The position numbers and the translations under genes were made by a program. A stretch of DNA of 62,772 bases from Corynebacterium ulceribovis DSM 45146 (GTDB lineage: Bacteria; Actinomycetota; Actinomycetes; Mycobacteriales; Mycobacteriaceae). Positions 18,531-29,294 of this stretch are shown one piece after another. Position 1 is the first letter of the stretch. Every line of letters starts with the position of its first letter. The notes below the pieces were generated by a model that had not been told where the DNA came from, searched no databases, and saw nothing but the letters and a program-made list of their open reading frames with translations. Location: assembly GCF_000372445.1 (NCBI RefSeq), contig NZ_AQUY01000002.1:595242-658013 (forward strand). The letters run 5' to 3'.

Positions 18531-18762
18531 TTTGGGAACAGCCACAAATAGGGCGCAAATCATAATAAACCCATGTGGTTTTCGTTGTGTTTCGGTCAAA
18601 ACGGGCATAGAATTGGGTTTGTCCGTTGGATAGCTTGTTGATTGCCACGGGAGAACTTTTTGGGAATCGAAAAGCCATTCAACTGCCCGTTCGGGGATAC
18701 CCGTCCGGACATTCCTCTGCGCCCCATGTAACCGGGCGCAACCTTCAATGAAAGGTCCCAAC
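18531..18762 (+). promoter_or_regulatory. bglF promoter and structured leader
   Basis: TTGTGT (18585-18590), 17 bases, and TAGAAT (18608-18613) make a good promoter, predicting a leader of about 140 bases. The leader has several inverted repeats, including TGCGCCC/GGGCGCA (18718-18740) just before the RBS, and CGGG-GATA-CCCG. Relatives of bglF are controlled by BglG-type antitermination, but I could not recognise a clear antiterminator target here. Confidence 0.5.
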
Positions 18763-20835
18763 ATGGCGTCAACCACGACCACGACGTCGCAGTTTATCCT
18801 GGACCATCTCGGTGGTCCGGAAAATATTCGGCAAATGAGCCACTGTGCGACGCGACTGCGGTTCCAACTCGACGATGTCAGCAAGGTCGATGACAAAGCG
18901 CTCGACTCTGACCCTAAAGTCCTCGGCACCGTGCCCCAAGGCGATCACGGCTACCAGGTAGTCATGGGCGGCTCCGTCGCCAACTACTACCAAGAACTGC
19001 TCAGGCTCCCAGGAATGGAGCACTTCGGCGATAGCACCGGCGGCGGTCCGAAGCGCGATGCCTCCGGCAAGAAGCAGTACGAGGGCGTTCGCGGCCGCTA
19101 CGACTGGGTCGACTACGCCTTCGAGTTCCTGTCCGACACCTTCCGCCCAATTCTGTGGGCTCTGCTCGGCGCCTCGCTGATTATTACGCTGCTGGTGCTG
19201 GCCGACACCTTTGGCCTGCAGGACTTCCGCGCCGACATGGCAGACCAGCCAGACACCTACGTCTTCATGCACGCCATGTGGCGTTCGGTGTTCTACTTCC
19301 TGCCAATCATGGTGGGTGCCACCGCCGCCAGGAAGCTGGGCGCGAATGAATGGGTCGGCGCTGCGATTGCGGCAGCCTTCCTGACCCCAGAGTTCCTTGC
19401 CTTGGGTGAGGCTGGTGACACGGTTCAGGTCTTCGGCCTGCCGATGGTGCTGAATGGCTACGCCGGTCAGGTGTTCCCACCACTGATCGCCGCTATTGGT
19501 CTGTTCTGGGTTGAGAAGCTACTCAAGTGGATCATCCCAGAAGCAGTCCAAATGGTGTTCGTGCCATTCTTCTCGCTGCTCATCATGATTCCAGCGACCG
19601 GGTTCCTGCTTGGCCCATTCGGCATCGGTATCGGTAACGGTATTTCTGATCTGCTCTACGCAGTCAATGACTTCTCGCCATTCATCCTGGCGATTATCGT
19701 CCCAATGCTTTACCCATTCTTGGTGCCACTGGGTCTGCACTGGCCACTGAACGCCATCATGATTCAGAACATCAACACCCTCGGCTACGACTTCATCCAG
19801 GGCCCAATGGGTGCGTGGAACTTCGCCTGCTTCGGTGTCGTCACCGGTGTGCTCATCATTTCCCTGCGTGAGCACAATAAGCAGATGCGTCAGGTGTCCA
19901 TGGGTGGCATGTTGGCAGGTTTGCTCGGCGGTATTTCCGAGCCTTCCCTCTACGGTGTCTTGCTGCGCTTTAAGAAGACGTACCTTCGTCTGCTGCCAGG
20001 CTGTTTCGCCGGTGGTGTCGTCATGGGTATTTTCGACGTCAAGGCCAGCGCCTTCGTGTTCACCTCGCTGCTGACCATCCCTGCGATGGACCCAATGCCT
20101 GGTTACGCCATCGGTCTGGCCGTTGCCTTCTTCACCTCCTTCTTCCTAGTGGTCTTCTTCGACTACCGCGGTGTGGAGGAGAAGAAGCAGGTGCTGGCAG
20201 ACTTGGCTGAAGCCCGCGAAGCCGAAGCGCTCGAAGCTGACGGCACTGCCGATGACACTGCCGATGACGCGGCAGAAGCTGATGCCGCTCCGGCCGCTGC
20301 GACCGCCGCAGCTCCAGCCGCCGCAACTGCAACCGATTCTGATGCCGCAACCGAGGAGCGGGAGTTCTCCCTCACCGCACCACTGGAAGGCACTGCTGTT
20401 GCACTGTCGGAGATCCCAGATCCAATGTTTGCTGGGGAGCGTCTTGGCAAGGGTATTGCCATCATTCCATCCGGTGATACCGTCTTTGCGCCAGCGGACG
20501 GCAAGGTGCTCACCGTGCAGAAGTCCGGTCACGCGGTGGGCTTGGCGTTGGACAATGGTGTCCAGTTGTTGGTCCACATCGGTATCGACACTGTTGAGAT
20601 GGCCGGTAAGGGCTTCGAGGTGCTCGTGGAGAAGAAGCAGCGTGTCACCCGAGGTACACCGCTGATTAAGTTCGACCGCGCCACCATTGAGGAAGCGGGC
20701 TTCAACCCGATTACCCCAGTGCTCATCACCAACACCCGCAAGTTTGAGTCGGTGACCGGTCTGCCAACCCAGGCCGCGACTGTCAACACCAAGGTCATTG
20801 ACTTGGTGCGCAAAGCCCCAGTCGCTGCGGAGTAG
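18763..20835 (+). CDS. bglF: PTS beta-glucoside-type EIIBCA permease
   Basis: A membrane permease that imports and phosphorylates a sugar, probably an aryl-beta-glucoside. Domain order is B-C-A: IIB with phospho-Cys C28 (SHCATRLRF), a multi-spanning IIC (~105-470; ISEPSLYG sugar-site motif), an Ala/Asp-rich linker (~480-530), and IIA with phospho-His H605 (LLVHIGIDTVEMAGKGF). The segment from AFEFLSDTFRPILWALLGAS onward closely matches C. glutamicum BglF as I remember it. I start at the second ATG because GAAAGG lies about 8 bases before it; a start at 18748 would add five residues. No phospho-beta-glucosidase or BglG gene is adjacent. Confidence 0.92.
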   Translation: MASTTTTTSQFILDHLGGPENIRQMSHCATRLRFQLDDVSKVDDKALDSDPKVLGTVPQGDHGYQVVMGGSVANYYQELLRLPGMEHFGDSTGGGPKRDASGKKQYEGVRGRYDWVDYAFEFLSDTFRPILWALLGASLIITLLVLADTFGLQDFRADMADQPDTYVFMHAMWRSVFYFLPIMVGATAARKLGANEWVGAAIAAAFLTPEFLALGEAGDTVQVFGLPMVLNGYAGQVFPPLIAAIGLFWVEKLLKWIIPEAVQMVFVPFFSLLIMIPATGFLLGPFGIGIGNGISDLLYAVNDFSPFILAIIVPMLYPFLVPLGLHWPLNAIMIQNINTLGYDFIQGPMGAWNFACFGVVTGVLIISLREHNKQMRQVSMGGMLAGLLGGISEPSLYGVLLRFKKTYLRLLPGCFAGGVVMGIFDVKASAFVFTSLLTIPAMDPMPGYAIGLAVAFFTSFFLVVFFDYRGVEEKKQVLADLAEAREAEALEADGTADDTADDAAEADAAPAAATAAAPAAATATDSDAATEEREFSLTAPLEGTAVALSEIPDPMFAGERLGKGIAIIPSGDTVFAPADGKVLTVQKSGHAVGLALDNGVQLLVHIGIDTVEMAGKGFEVLVEKKQRVTRGTPLIKFDRATIEEAGFNPITPVLITNTRKFESVTGLPTQAATVNTKVIDLVRKAPVAAE

Positions 20836-20878
20836 CGTGCGTCTGCGCTAACTGAATAACTCGCTGTTCAGCGGACTG

Positions 20879-20927
20879 GCACCCACTGCCGCTAGCTTTT
20901 TCTCGGCTAGCCGCGGTGGGTGCTTTC
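20879..20927 (+). terminator. bglF terminator
   Basis: GCACCCACTGCCGCTAGC pairs with GCTAGCCGCGGTGGGTGC (two imperfect positions) around a T-rich loop, then TTTC. It ends only 8 bases before the coaE -10 box. Confidence 0.75.
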
Positions 20928-20934
20928 AGTTGCG

Positions 20935-20940
20935 TAGACT
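20935..20940 (+). promoter_or_regulatory. -10 element for leaderless coaE
   Basis: TAGACT, seven bases, ATG. Confidence 0.55.
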
Positions 20941-20947
20941 CAGAAGC

Positions 20948-21565
20948 ATGCTTCTCATCGGACTTACCGGCGGTATTGGTAGCGGCAAATCCACCGTGGC
21001 CAGACTGCTTGCGGACCACGGCCTACCCATCGTCGACGCCGACCAGATCGCCCGGGACATTGTTGAACCCGGTCAACCAGCGTTAGCAGAGCTTGTTGAC
21101 GTTTTTGGGCCCGAAGTCTTATTAGATTCTGGCGCGTTGAACCGGGCAGAGTTAGCAGCCCGTGCGTTCGCCACTCCGGAAGCCACCGCGAAACTCAACG
21201 CGATTACGCACCCGCGGATTCAGGCGGAAACCACAAAGAAGTTCGCGCAGGCGCAGCTCGCGGGCCACAAAGCCGTGGTTTATGACATGCCGCTACTCAT
21301 TGATAATGGGCTGCATCTTGGGATGTCACTGACGGTTGTGGTGCACGCGGACGTCAATAAGCGCATTGAACGGCTAAAAACCTACCGCAACATGCCGGAA
21401 GCCGACGCACGGTCGCGGATTGCGGCGCAGATTGATGATGCCACGCGGCTCGCGGCGGCGGATGTGGTTATTGATAACAATGGGGCAGAGGCGGAGTTGG
21501 CGCCACAAGTCGCGGCGCTGATTGCGAAAATTGATGAGCTCGCGGCGGAAAAACAAGGCGACTAG
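20948..21565 (+). CDS. coaE: Dephospho-CoA kinase
   Basis: CoaE adds the 3'-phosphate that completes coenzyme A. The 205-residue protein opens with MLLIGLTGGIGSGKST, a P-loop at the extreme N-terminus, followed by IVDADQIARDIVEPG and RSRIAAQ lid motifs, all typical. The ATG at 20948 puts the P-loop where the family has it and sits seven bases after a -10 box; a start at 20930 would add six residues. It lies between rpsA/bglF and uvrB, the usual corynebacterial neighbourhood. Residues VNK carry copy 5 of the 11-base word. Confidence 0.95.
   Translation: MLLIGLTGGIGSGKSTVARLLADHGLPIVDADQIARDIVEPGQPALAELVDVFGPEVLLDSGALNRAELAARAFATPEATAKLNAITHPRIQAETTKKFAQAQLAGHKAVVYDMPLLIDNGLHLGMSLTVVVHADVNKRIERLKTYRNMPEADARSRIAAQIDDATRLAAADVVIDNNGAEAELAPQVAALIAKIDELAAEKQGD
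21352..21362 (-). repeat. 11-base dispersed word, copy 5
   Basis: Exact CGTCAATAAGC on the + strand within coaE, antisense orientation (Val-Asn-Lys). Confidence 0.85.
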
Positions 21566-21584
21566 GTCTGTCTGAACTCTGCCG

Positions 21585-21590
21585 TAGGAT
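21585..21590 (+). promoter_or_regulatory. -10 element for leaderless uvrB
   Basis: TAGGAT, six bases, ATG. No recognisable LexA box was seen nearby. Confidence 0.5.
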
Positions 21591-21596
21591 AGTGGC

Positions 21597-23716
<2,120 letters not shown>

Positions 23717-23720
<4 letters not shown>

Positions 23721-23754
23721 CGCTGCAGGCAGGGCAGCTGGCTAGCGCTGCAGG
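23717..23754. repeat. Short tandem duplication at the uvrB/exonuclease junction
   Basis: CTAGCGCTGCAGG occurs at 23717-23729 and again at 23742-23754 (period 25). The first copy holds the uvrB stop; the second encodes the last residues (Leu-Gln-Arg-stop) of the convergent exonuclease. Confidence 0.7.
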
Positions 23755-24404
23755 TGCCGCATGACGGTGCCGCGGGAACGCGCCACCATCGCCAGATACA
23801 GTTCCGCACAGGCTAGCGCATCAGTCAGCGCATTGTGGTTCTGGTAATTCGGGAGCCCGTAACGCTGGCGTACCCGCGCCAGCCGCAGGTCATCGCCCTG
23901 CGGTGGCAGCGACTTGTCTTCGTATTTCATGCGTTCAATATCGAAGGTGTCCACCACCGGCACAACTAAACCACCACCGAAGTACTCTTGGCACGCCTTG
24001 CCAATGAAGTCTTCTTCCAGGACCGAAAAGTGTGCCAGCATACCGCGGCCCTGCAGTGCGGTGAGGAACTGCCCGATCACAGTTTCGGGTTCTTCACCGG
24101 CGGCAACTTGGTCATCCGTCAAATGGTGCACGGTGGCGGAATCGCCCACAGTCTCCAAATCGTCAACACGCACAATGTGGTGCCTCGCACCACCCAATTC
24201 GATGACACCCCGGGTCACTGGCACCCAACCGATGGACAATAAGCTGTCGCGGCGCACATCCATTCCGGTGGTTTCCACGTCAACGGCGAGCAGCTCGAGG
24301 TCGGCAAGCGGCGTGGTTTTGGCAGGAGACGGCACTGCGTAGAAATCGGCGAGCGGGCCGACGGCAGTGCGGGCGGCGCGGGACCGTTTACTAAAACCAA
24401 ACAT
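23742..24404 (-). CDS. DnaQ-like 3'-5' exonuclease (DEDDh family)
   Basis: A 220-residue exonuclease of the Pol III epsilon type. It shows Exo I DVETTG, an Exo II-like LAHFSVLEEDF, and Exo III HNALTDALACAELYLA, the last with the histidine and aspartate of the DEDDh class. It is a stand-alone nuclease with no polymerase domain. It follows the CBS/nucleotidyltransferase gene by 28 bases in one leftward unit, a pairing that I recall from other actinobacteria. The substrate (DNA or RNA ends) is unknown. Confidence 0.85.
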   Translation of the reverse strand: MFGFSKRSRAARTAVGPLADFYAVPSPAKTTPLADLELLAVDVETTGMDVRRDSLLSIGWVPVTRGVIELGGARHHIVRVDDLETVGDSATVHHLTDDQVAAGEEPETVIGQFLTALQGRGMLAHFSVLEEDFIGKACQEYFGGGLVVPVVDTFDIERMKYEDKSLPPQGDDLRLARVRQRYGLPNYQNHNALTDALACAELYLAMVARSRGTVMRHLQR

Positions 24405-24432
24405 GGCAGCGCCTTTCGGCTACAGAAGAGGG

Positions 24433-26295
24433 TTAGATATTGCGGATTGGGAACTTGGTCGCCAACCCGTTCTGGGTGTTCTTAATAATCTGGAAGGCGT
24501 CGCGCAGATGCTCACGATCCAGCTTAGCCAGCTTTTTCGGGTCAATATTGTAGGTCGGCTGCTCACCGGCCATGATTTCGTGGGACTGATTCCGCAACGC
24601 AATGAGCGACAGGAAACTAAACGACGCAATTAAATCGGCGGCCTCCTTCTCCTGCAGCACCCCGGCCTGCGCCGCCAACTGCAGCCGCGTGGTGGTGCGC
24701 ACCGAATCAACACCAGCCATCAGGCCGTACAACCGGGCAATCTGCACAATCGCCGCGATACCACCCTTCTTCACATCCAACGTGTGCGCATACTCACCGG
24801 CTCGGTCCACAACCAACCCGCGGAAGAAGCCAAGCGGTGGTTCACGGCGAACCGCCAACGCCGCCAAATGTGCGTGCATCCGCGACGCCGTTGGGGCCTG
24901 CGCAAGACGCACCACATGACTGTGCACCCGCTCAGCCAGCGATGTATCACCATGAATGCCGCGGAAGTCGAAGAAGGTTTGCGCATGCAGCAGTGCATCC
25001 GGGTCCGGGGCATTAATCCAATTGTGGAAAGTGTTTTTCCACTGGGTTTCCGTCATCCGCCACTTCGGGTTCATCGCCATCATGTCGCCAGGGCACAGGA
25101 CTTGCCCTGCAGCGTCGAGGCCTTCGCAAACTCGGGTGGATAGCTGCGCAAAGTAGTTGCCGTGTGCCGCGTGGTCGTAATCATCGGACAGTACCAGGCA
25201 GTTGTCCTGGTCAGATGCCAGCCCCACACCACGGCGGCCTTGGGAACCAATAACGACAAAGCAGTACGGGACGGGCGGCGGGCCGAGCGCCTCTTCCGCC
25301 AGAGTAAGGAGGCGGCGCGCGAGAGCGTCAGCTGCAACCGTCATCAAGCGGCCAACATCGTCGCTGGTGGCGCCACGTTCAACGAACCGGATGGCGACAT
25401 CGCGGGCAAAGTCGAAAGTTTGCTTCAGTTCCTTCGGGGTGGTGCGGCGGGATAGGTCCGCGGTCATGTAAATCGGGTTGTACCGCAGCAGCCGCATAAT
25501 GTCGGCCGAGGAAATGATGCCGGTGACCTTGCCCTCATCCACCACCGGCACATGGTGAATCGACAATTCCGCCATCAGCAGCATCGATTCGAAAGCGAGG
25601 GCGTCGGAGGTTTGGGTCGCCACTTTGGTGGTCATAATGTCGGAGACCGGCAGGTTAATATCCAGGCCCTCGGCAACCACTTTGCTGCGCAGGTCGCGGT
25701 CGGTAATAATGCCGTCAAGCCGATCGTCAGTGCCGATGAGCAGGGAAGACACGTTGCGGTCGGACATCATTCGTGCGGCGTCGACAATCGTGGTGTGCGG
25801 GGTGACGGTCGCCGGGTTCGGAATTTTGAATTCAGCTAACGTCGTTTGCAGCACCTCTGAGGCGGTGGCTTGGTGCAACTGCTCAGCGACCGACTGCATG
25901 CGGATAGACAGCGAAGAGTAGTAGCGCTTGAAGTCGGAATACTTCGTTGCCAGTTCGGTGAAGACGGTTTGATGTAGCTGCAGCACGAGGGAGTCTTCAA
26001 CGGCCACCATGCCGTATTGGCTGACGGGATCCCCCATCAAGGTGGAGTAGGCGAAGCTGCGACCTGGTTCACGCCGGTCAAGGAGCACGCCTTGTTCGTC
26101 AGTGAGGTCAACTGCGCCGGAACGGATGATATACATCGTGTCATTTTCGGCGCCGAACTCAATGATTTGTTCACCGCGCCGGATATAGCGCATGGTCAAT
26201 TGCGCTGGTAGGCGGTCTAATTCTTCCGCCGGTAGGTGAGCGAAGGGCTCGGTGTCCGCGAGGAAGTTGCGGACTTCATCGAGTTCAACTGTCAT
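24433..26295 (-). CDS. cNMP-binding / CBS / DUF294 putative nucleotidyltransferase
   Basis: A 620-residue cytoplasmic regulator. It has a cyclic-nucleotide-binding-like domain (~15-120), a CBS pair (~160-285; MMSDRNVSSLLI, IHHVPVVDEGKVTGIISSAD), a nucleotidyltransferase-type domain (~310-450) with GSQGRRGVGLASDQDN, and a DUF294 C-terminal helical region. The GS...DxD-like residues of the transferase motif are present, so it may be catalytic like the GlnD family. Its substrate is unknown; sensing of nucleotides is inference from the domains. The start ATG lies seven bases after a TAAGAT -10 box. Confidence 0.85.
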   Translation of the reverse strand: MTVELDEVRNFLADTEPFAHLPAEELDRLPAQLTMRYIRRGEQIIEFGAENDTMYIIRSGAVDLTDEQGVLLDRREPGRSFAYSTLMGDPVSQYGMVAVEDSLVLQLHQTVFTELATKYSDFKRYYSSLSIRMQSVAEQLHQATASEVLQTTLAEFKIPNPATVTPHTTIVDAARMMSDRNVSSLLIGTDDRLDGIITDRDLRSKVVAEGLDINLPVSDIMTTKVATQTSDALAFESMLLMAELSIHHVPVVDEGKVTGIISSADIMRLLRYNPIYMTADLSRRTTPKELKQTFDFARDVAIRFVERGATSDDVGRLMTVAADALARRLLTLAEEALGPPPVPYCFVVIGSQGRRGVGLASDQDNCLVLSDDYDHAAHGNYFAQLSTRVCEGLDAAGQVLCPGDMMAMNPKWRMTETQWKNTFHNWINAPDPDALLHAQTFFDFRGIHGDTSLAERVHSHVVRLAQAPTASRMHAHLAALAVRREPPLGFFRGLVVDRAGEYAHTLDVKKGGIAAIVQIARLYGLMAGVDSVRTTTRLQLAAQAGVLQEKEAADLIASFSFLSLIALRNQSHEIMAGEQPTYNIDPKKLAKLDREHLRDAFQIIKNTQNGLATKFPIRNI

Positions 26296-26302
26296 AGCTC
26301 TT

Positions 26303-26308
26303 ATCTTA
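26303..26308 (-). promoter_or_regulatory. -10 element for the leaderless DUF294 gene
   Basis: TAAGAT on the - strand, seven bases, ATG (26295). Confidence 0.5.
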
Positions 26309-26408
26309 GAGCTCGGCCGATAGTTCCGGCGCGAATTTCATCGTTGTCGTCTGGTAACTTTGCTACGCTTAAAGCAATTGCAAATGTTTCTCTGACGGAA
26401 GGCACCTC

Positions 26409-26849
26409 ATGTCGCTTTACCAGACCATTGTCGTCGGCACCGACGGTTCGAAGTCCTCTATGTTGGCAGTTGAGCGCGCTGCAACTATCGCTGCCGCAGT
26501 CGACGCAACTCTGGTTGTGGGCTGCGCTTACTACGAGGATCAGGCCACCGCTTCGGAGTCCTTCCGCAAGGACTCGGTCACGGTGCTTGGTGACGACCCT
26601 GCCCGCAAGAACCTAGACGCTGCAAGCGAGCTGGCGAAGAAGGTCGGCGTGAAGAATGTGGAAGCTGAAGTTCGCGCTGGCTCTCCAGTTGAAGCGCTGA
26701 TGGCGCTGGTTACCGAGAAGAACGCTGACCTGCTGGTCGTCGGTAACCGCGGCATTAACTCCCTGACTGGCCGCCTGCTGGGCTCCGTTCCAGCGGACGT
26801 TGCCCGTCAGTCCGACTGCGACGTCATGATTGTGCACACCGTCGACTAG
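26409..26849 (+). CDS. Universal stress protein, UspA family
   Basis: A 146-residue single-domain Usp with VVGTDGSKSSMLAVE at the N-terminus and the ATP-binding motif GNRGINSLTGRLLGS (G-2x-G-9x-GS) at ~110-125, so it belongs to the nucleotide-binding class. Its exact role is unknown; such proteins aid survival in stress. GACGGAAGG precedes the ATG. Synteny with C. glutamicum (a uspA next to uvrB, as I recall it) supports the call. Confidence 0.92.
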   Translation: MSLYQTIVVGTDGSKSSMLAVERAATIAAAVDATLVVGCAYYEDQATASESFRKDSVTVLGDDPARKNLDAASELAKKVGVKNVEAEVRAGSPVEALMALVTEKNADLLVVGNRGINSLTGRLLGSVPADVARQSDCDVMIVHTVD

Positions 26850-26875
26850 TCGTTGGCTGATTTATAGCTAGCCGA

Positions 26876-29224
26876 TTATTCCGCTTCCTGCGACCCAAAG
26901 ATTCCGTCATCGCGACTGTTGATGATGCTGAGTCCTTGGGTCGCACGCGTAAGTGCCACATACAGGTCCTGCAGCCCCTGCGCCCCCTGCGCAATGTCAT
27001 CCGGCCACAGCACAATAACCTCGTCAAACTCCAACCCTTTGACCCGGTCGACGCTATAGGCCGGCACGTTCGCCGCACGCCACTCATCAAACTCAGCGAT
27101 GTCGTTCGGCACAATCACAGCGAGGCTGCGGCCCACTAGGTGCGGTTCCAATTGCTTGATGACGGTTTGGACCGACTCGATTAGCCCCTCGATACCGTTT
27201 TTGTGTGGCATCACATGGATCTGGACGTCGCGGCCGTTGTCGCGAATCGACTTCGGTGCGGTTTGCTCCGGCGCGATATATGGCAGCAGCTGCGCCGCGA
27301 AATCCATAATGCGCTGTGGGGTGCGGTAATTGACCGTGAGCTCATGACGGCGCCACCGGCCAGAAACAAAAGGCGACAACGCACTATCCCAAGAGTCTGT
27401 GCCGCCAGGATTCGACGTTTGCGCAATATCGCCAACTAGAGTGAGCCAGCGGTTCGGGCTGCGGCGGAACAACATTCGCCATTCCATCGCCGAGATTTCC
27501 TGCGCTTCGTCCACAATGATGTGCCCGAATGCCCAGCGTGGATCCCGCATCGCCCGCTCCACAGTGGACAAGTATTCGCGGTGCGTATGACGTTCAGCCA
27601 ACGCTTCCGCATCAATCACGTCATACGCCATGAGGATTTCCGGGCCAAGGCTATCCACCACGTCTTCGACATCTTGAGATGCAGAACCAGTCAGAATGTC
27701 CAAAGCCTCCTGCGCCTCAGTGATGCGGTCTTGCCGCTCCCGCAGCGCCGCCTCATCGAGCGCATCGGGACTGACCACACCGATGAGCTCAGCCAATTCA
27801 TCGAGCAGCGCGGCATCTGAACTGGCCCACGGGCAGCCCGGTTCGCGGAGCAGGGATTGCCGGGTGAGGTCATCGTAGTCGCGGGCTGCGGCAGCAATCG
27901 CGTCAGCATCACTGAAGAATTCCACCAGAACGGTGGTAGGTTCCAGCGTTGGCCATAGCTCGTCGACGAGATCGGTGATGTCCGATTCGGCGTTCAATTC
28001 GTCAATAAGCTCCAACATGTCGGCGCCGGTAATCAGGTTGTCGCCGCCGAGCGGGTCCGCACCGATCCGTTCCCGGAACTGCTCGGCGATGGCGGCGACC
28101 AGATGCTCCTGGAAAATCGGGCGCGCGGCATTGTGCGGGCGGTGGCTGCGGCGCGCGCGGGTGCGGGCAGCACGAACCATGGCTGGGGTGACCGTCAGAT
28201 CGTAATTTCCGGCACGGACAATGCGCGGCTCTTCCGGCACCCGCTGGTAGTTGCGGACCGCTTCCCGCAGGATGTACACCATTTCTTCCGAGCCTTTGAC
28301 TTCCCGGACGACGGGTATTTCTTGGCCGGTGGCGGTGACTCCAGGGTAGAGGTCGCCGATGGTGGACAGTGCAACTCCGGTCTCACCAAGTGAAGGCAGC
28401 ACCCGGGAAATGTAGTCCAGGAACGTGCTGTTCGGGCCGATGATGAGGATGCCGGAACGCTCGAGTCGTTCCCGGTGGGTGTAGAGCAGCCACGCTACGC
28501 GGTGCAGCGCAACCGCGGTTTTGCCGGTGCCGGGGCCGCCTTCGACGACGACAACGCCGAGAGTGTCGTCGCGGATGATGGTGTCCTGTTCACGCTGAAT
28601 GGTTTCGACGATGTCGGACATGTGGCCGGTGCGGGCGCGGTTGAGTGCATCTAGCAGTGCGGATTCGCTGCCAACATTTCCGTGGTCGGCGTCGGTGACA
28701 TCGTGACCAGAGAGCCATTCGTCGTGGTAGTCGGTGACGGTGCGGCCAGCAGTGCGGAGTTGCCGCCGGAGACTGACTCCTTCGGGGTGTGCAGTGGTGG
28801 CGAGGTAGAACGGGCGGGCCTGAGGCGCACGCCAGTCCATAGACAAGGTGCGGAAGTCGTCGGATTCATCGGAAACACCGATGCGGCCGATATAGCGGCG
28901 ATCAATGCCAGGTTTATCGGCGACTGGGTTTGCAGGGTCGTCATCAGCGACATCGATGCGGCCGAAAAGTAGGCCCATTTCCGCGATCTGGGCGCGATCG
29001 AGGCGGCGGATGAGGCGGGCGTATTCTGTTTCCCGTTCCACACGTGCCTGCGGGTCTGGGTCATCTTCAAGCATGACCTCTTTTAGTCGGGCGGCGTCAG
29101 CCACGCGGTCGGCGTCGATGATGGCGAAAACGCGATCTGCGTGCGCTTGTTCTAACGCGAGCTCCGGCTGCTGAGCCGCTGAAGCTTCCGGTGAAGCTGC
29201 GCCTGAAAACTCAGTTGACGACAC
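26876..29224 (-). CDS. HelD-type RNA polymerase-recycling motor (UvrD-like superfamily 1)
   Basis: A 782-residue ATPase related to UvrD but with the N-terminal arm typical of HelD. Motifs: VVEGGPGTGKTAVALHRVAWLLY (Walker A, ~230), IIVDEAQEISAMEWRM (~571), LVGDIAQTSNPGG, TVNYRTPQ, and VDRVKGLEFDEVIVLWP near the C-terminus. In mycobacteria and streptomycetes HelD/HelR proteins pull stalled RNA polymerase off DNA, and some give rifampicin tolerance; transferring that role here is inference. The GTG start has GGAAGG six bases upstream, buried in the 3' arm of the preceding gene's terminator. Confidence 0.85.
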   Translation of the reverse strand: MSSTEFSGAASPEASAAQQPELALEQAHADRVFAIIDADRVADAARLKEVMLEDDPDPQARVERETEYARLIRRLDRAQIAEMGLLFGRIDVADDDPANPVADKPGIDRRYIGRIGVSDESDDFRTLSMDWRAPQARPFYLATTAHPEGVSLRRQLRTAGRTVTDYHDEWLSGHDVTDADHGNVGSESALLDALNRARTGHMSDIVETIQREQDTIIRDDTLGVVVVEGGPGTGKTAVALHRVAWLLYTHRERLERSGILIIGPNSTFLDYISRVLPSLGETGVALSTIGDLYPGVTATGQEIPVVREVKGSEEMVYILREAVRNYQRVPEEPRIVRAGNYDLTVTPAMVRAARTRARRSHRPHNAARPIFQEHLVAAIAEQFRERIGADPLGGDNLITGADMLELIDELNAESDITDLVDELWPTLEPTTVLVEFFSDADAIAAAARDYDDLTRQSLLREPGCPWASSDAALLDELAELIGVVSPDALDEAALRERQDRITEAQEALDILTGSASQDVEDVVDSLGPEILMAYDVIDAEALAERHTHREYLSTVERAMRDPRWAFGHIIVDEAQEISAMEWRMLFRRSPNRWLTLVGDIAQTSNPGGTDSWDSALSPFVSGRWRRHELTVNYRTPQRIMDFAAQLLPYIAPEQTAPKSIRDNGRDVQIHVMPHKNGIEGLIESVQTVIKQLEPHLVGRSLAVIVPNDIAEFDEWRAANVPAYSVDRVKGLEFDEVIVLWPDDIAQGAQGLQDLYVALTRATQGLSIINSRDDGIFGSQEAE
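28000..28010 (-). repeat. 11-base dispersed word, copy 6
   Basis: Exact; sense in the helD-like gene (Leu-Ile-Asp). Confidence 0.85.
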
Positions 29225-29282
29225 AAAAAACCTTCCGTCAGAAACTGGAAACTACAAAGTCTACCCAGTTCCCGACGGAAGG
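29225..29282 (-). terminator. Terminator overlapping the helD RBS
   Basis: On the - strand ACCTTCCGTC + GGGAACTGG pairs with CCAGTTTCT + GACGGAAGGT, a 19-bp stem with two wobbles and a 16-base loop, followed by six T. It begins 12 bases after the stop of the DoxX-like gene. The 3' arm contains the helD RBS (GGAAGG) and the T-run touches the helD GTG. Confidence 0.85.
29259..29264 (-). promoter_or_regulatory. Possible helD -10 box inside the terminator loop
   Basis: TAGACT on the - strand lies in the loop of the terminator. Transcripts from it would lack the 5' arm and leave the RBS free. No good -35 is visible, so this is tentative. Confidence 0.4.
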
Positions 29283-29294
29283 TGAAGCCTTTCG

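Noticed and set aside
18540..18762. BglG-type antiterminator target in the bglF leader
   Set aside because: Hairpins exist but no stretch matches the known target well enough to call.
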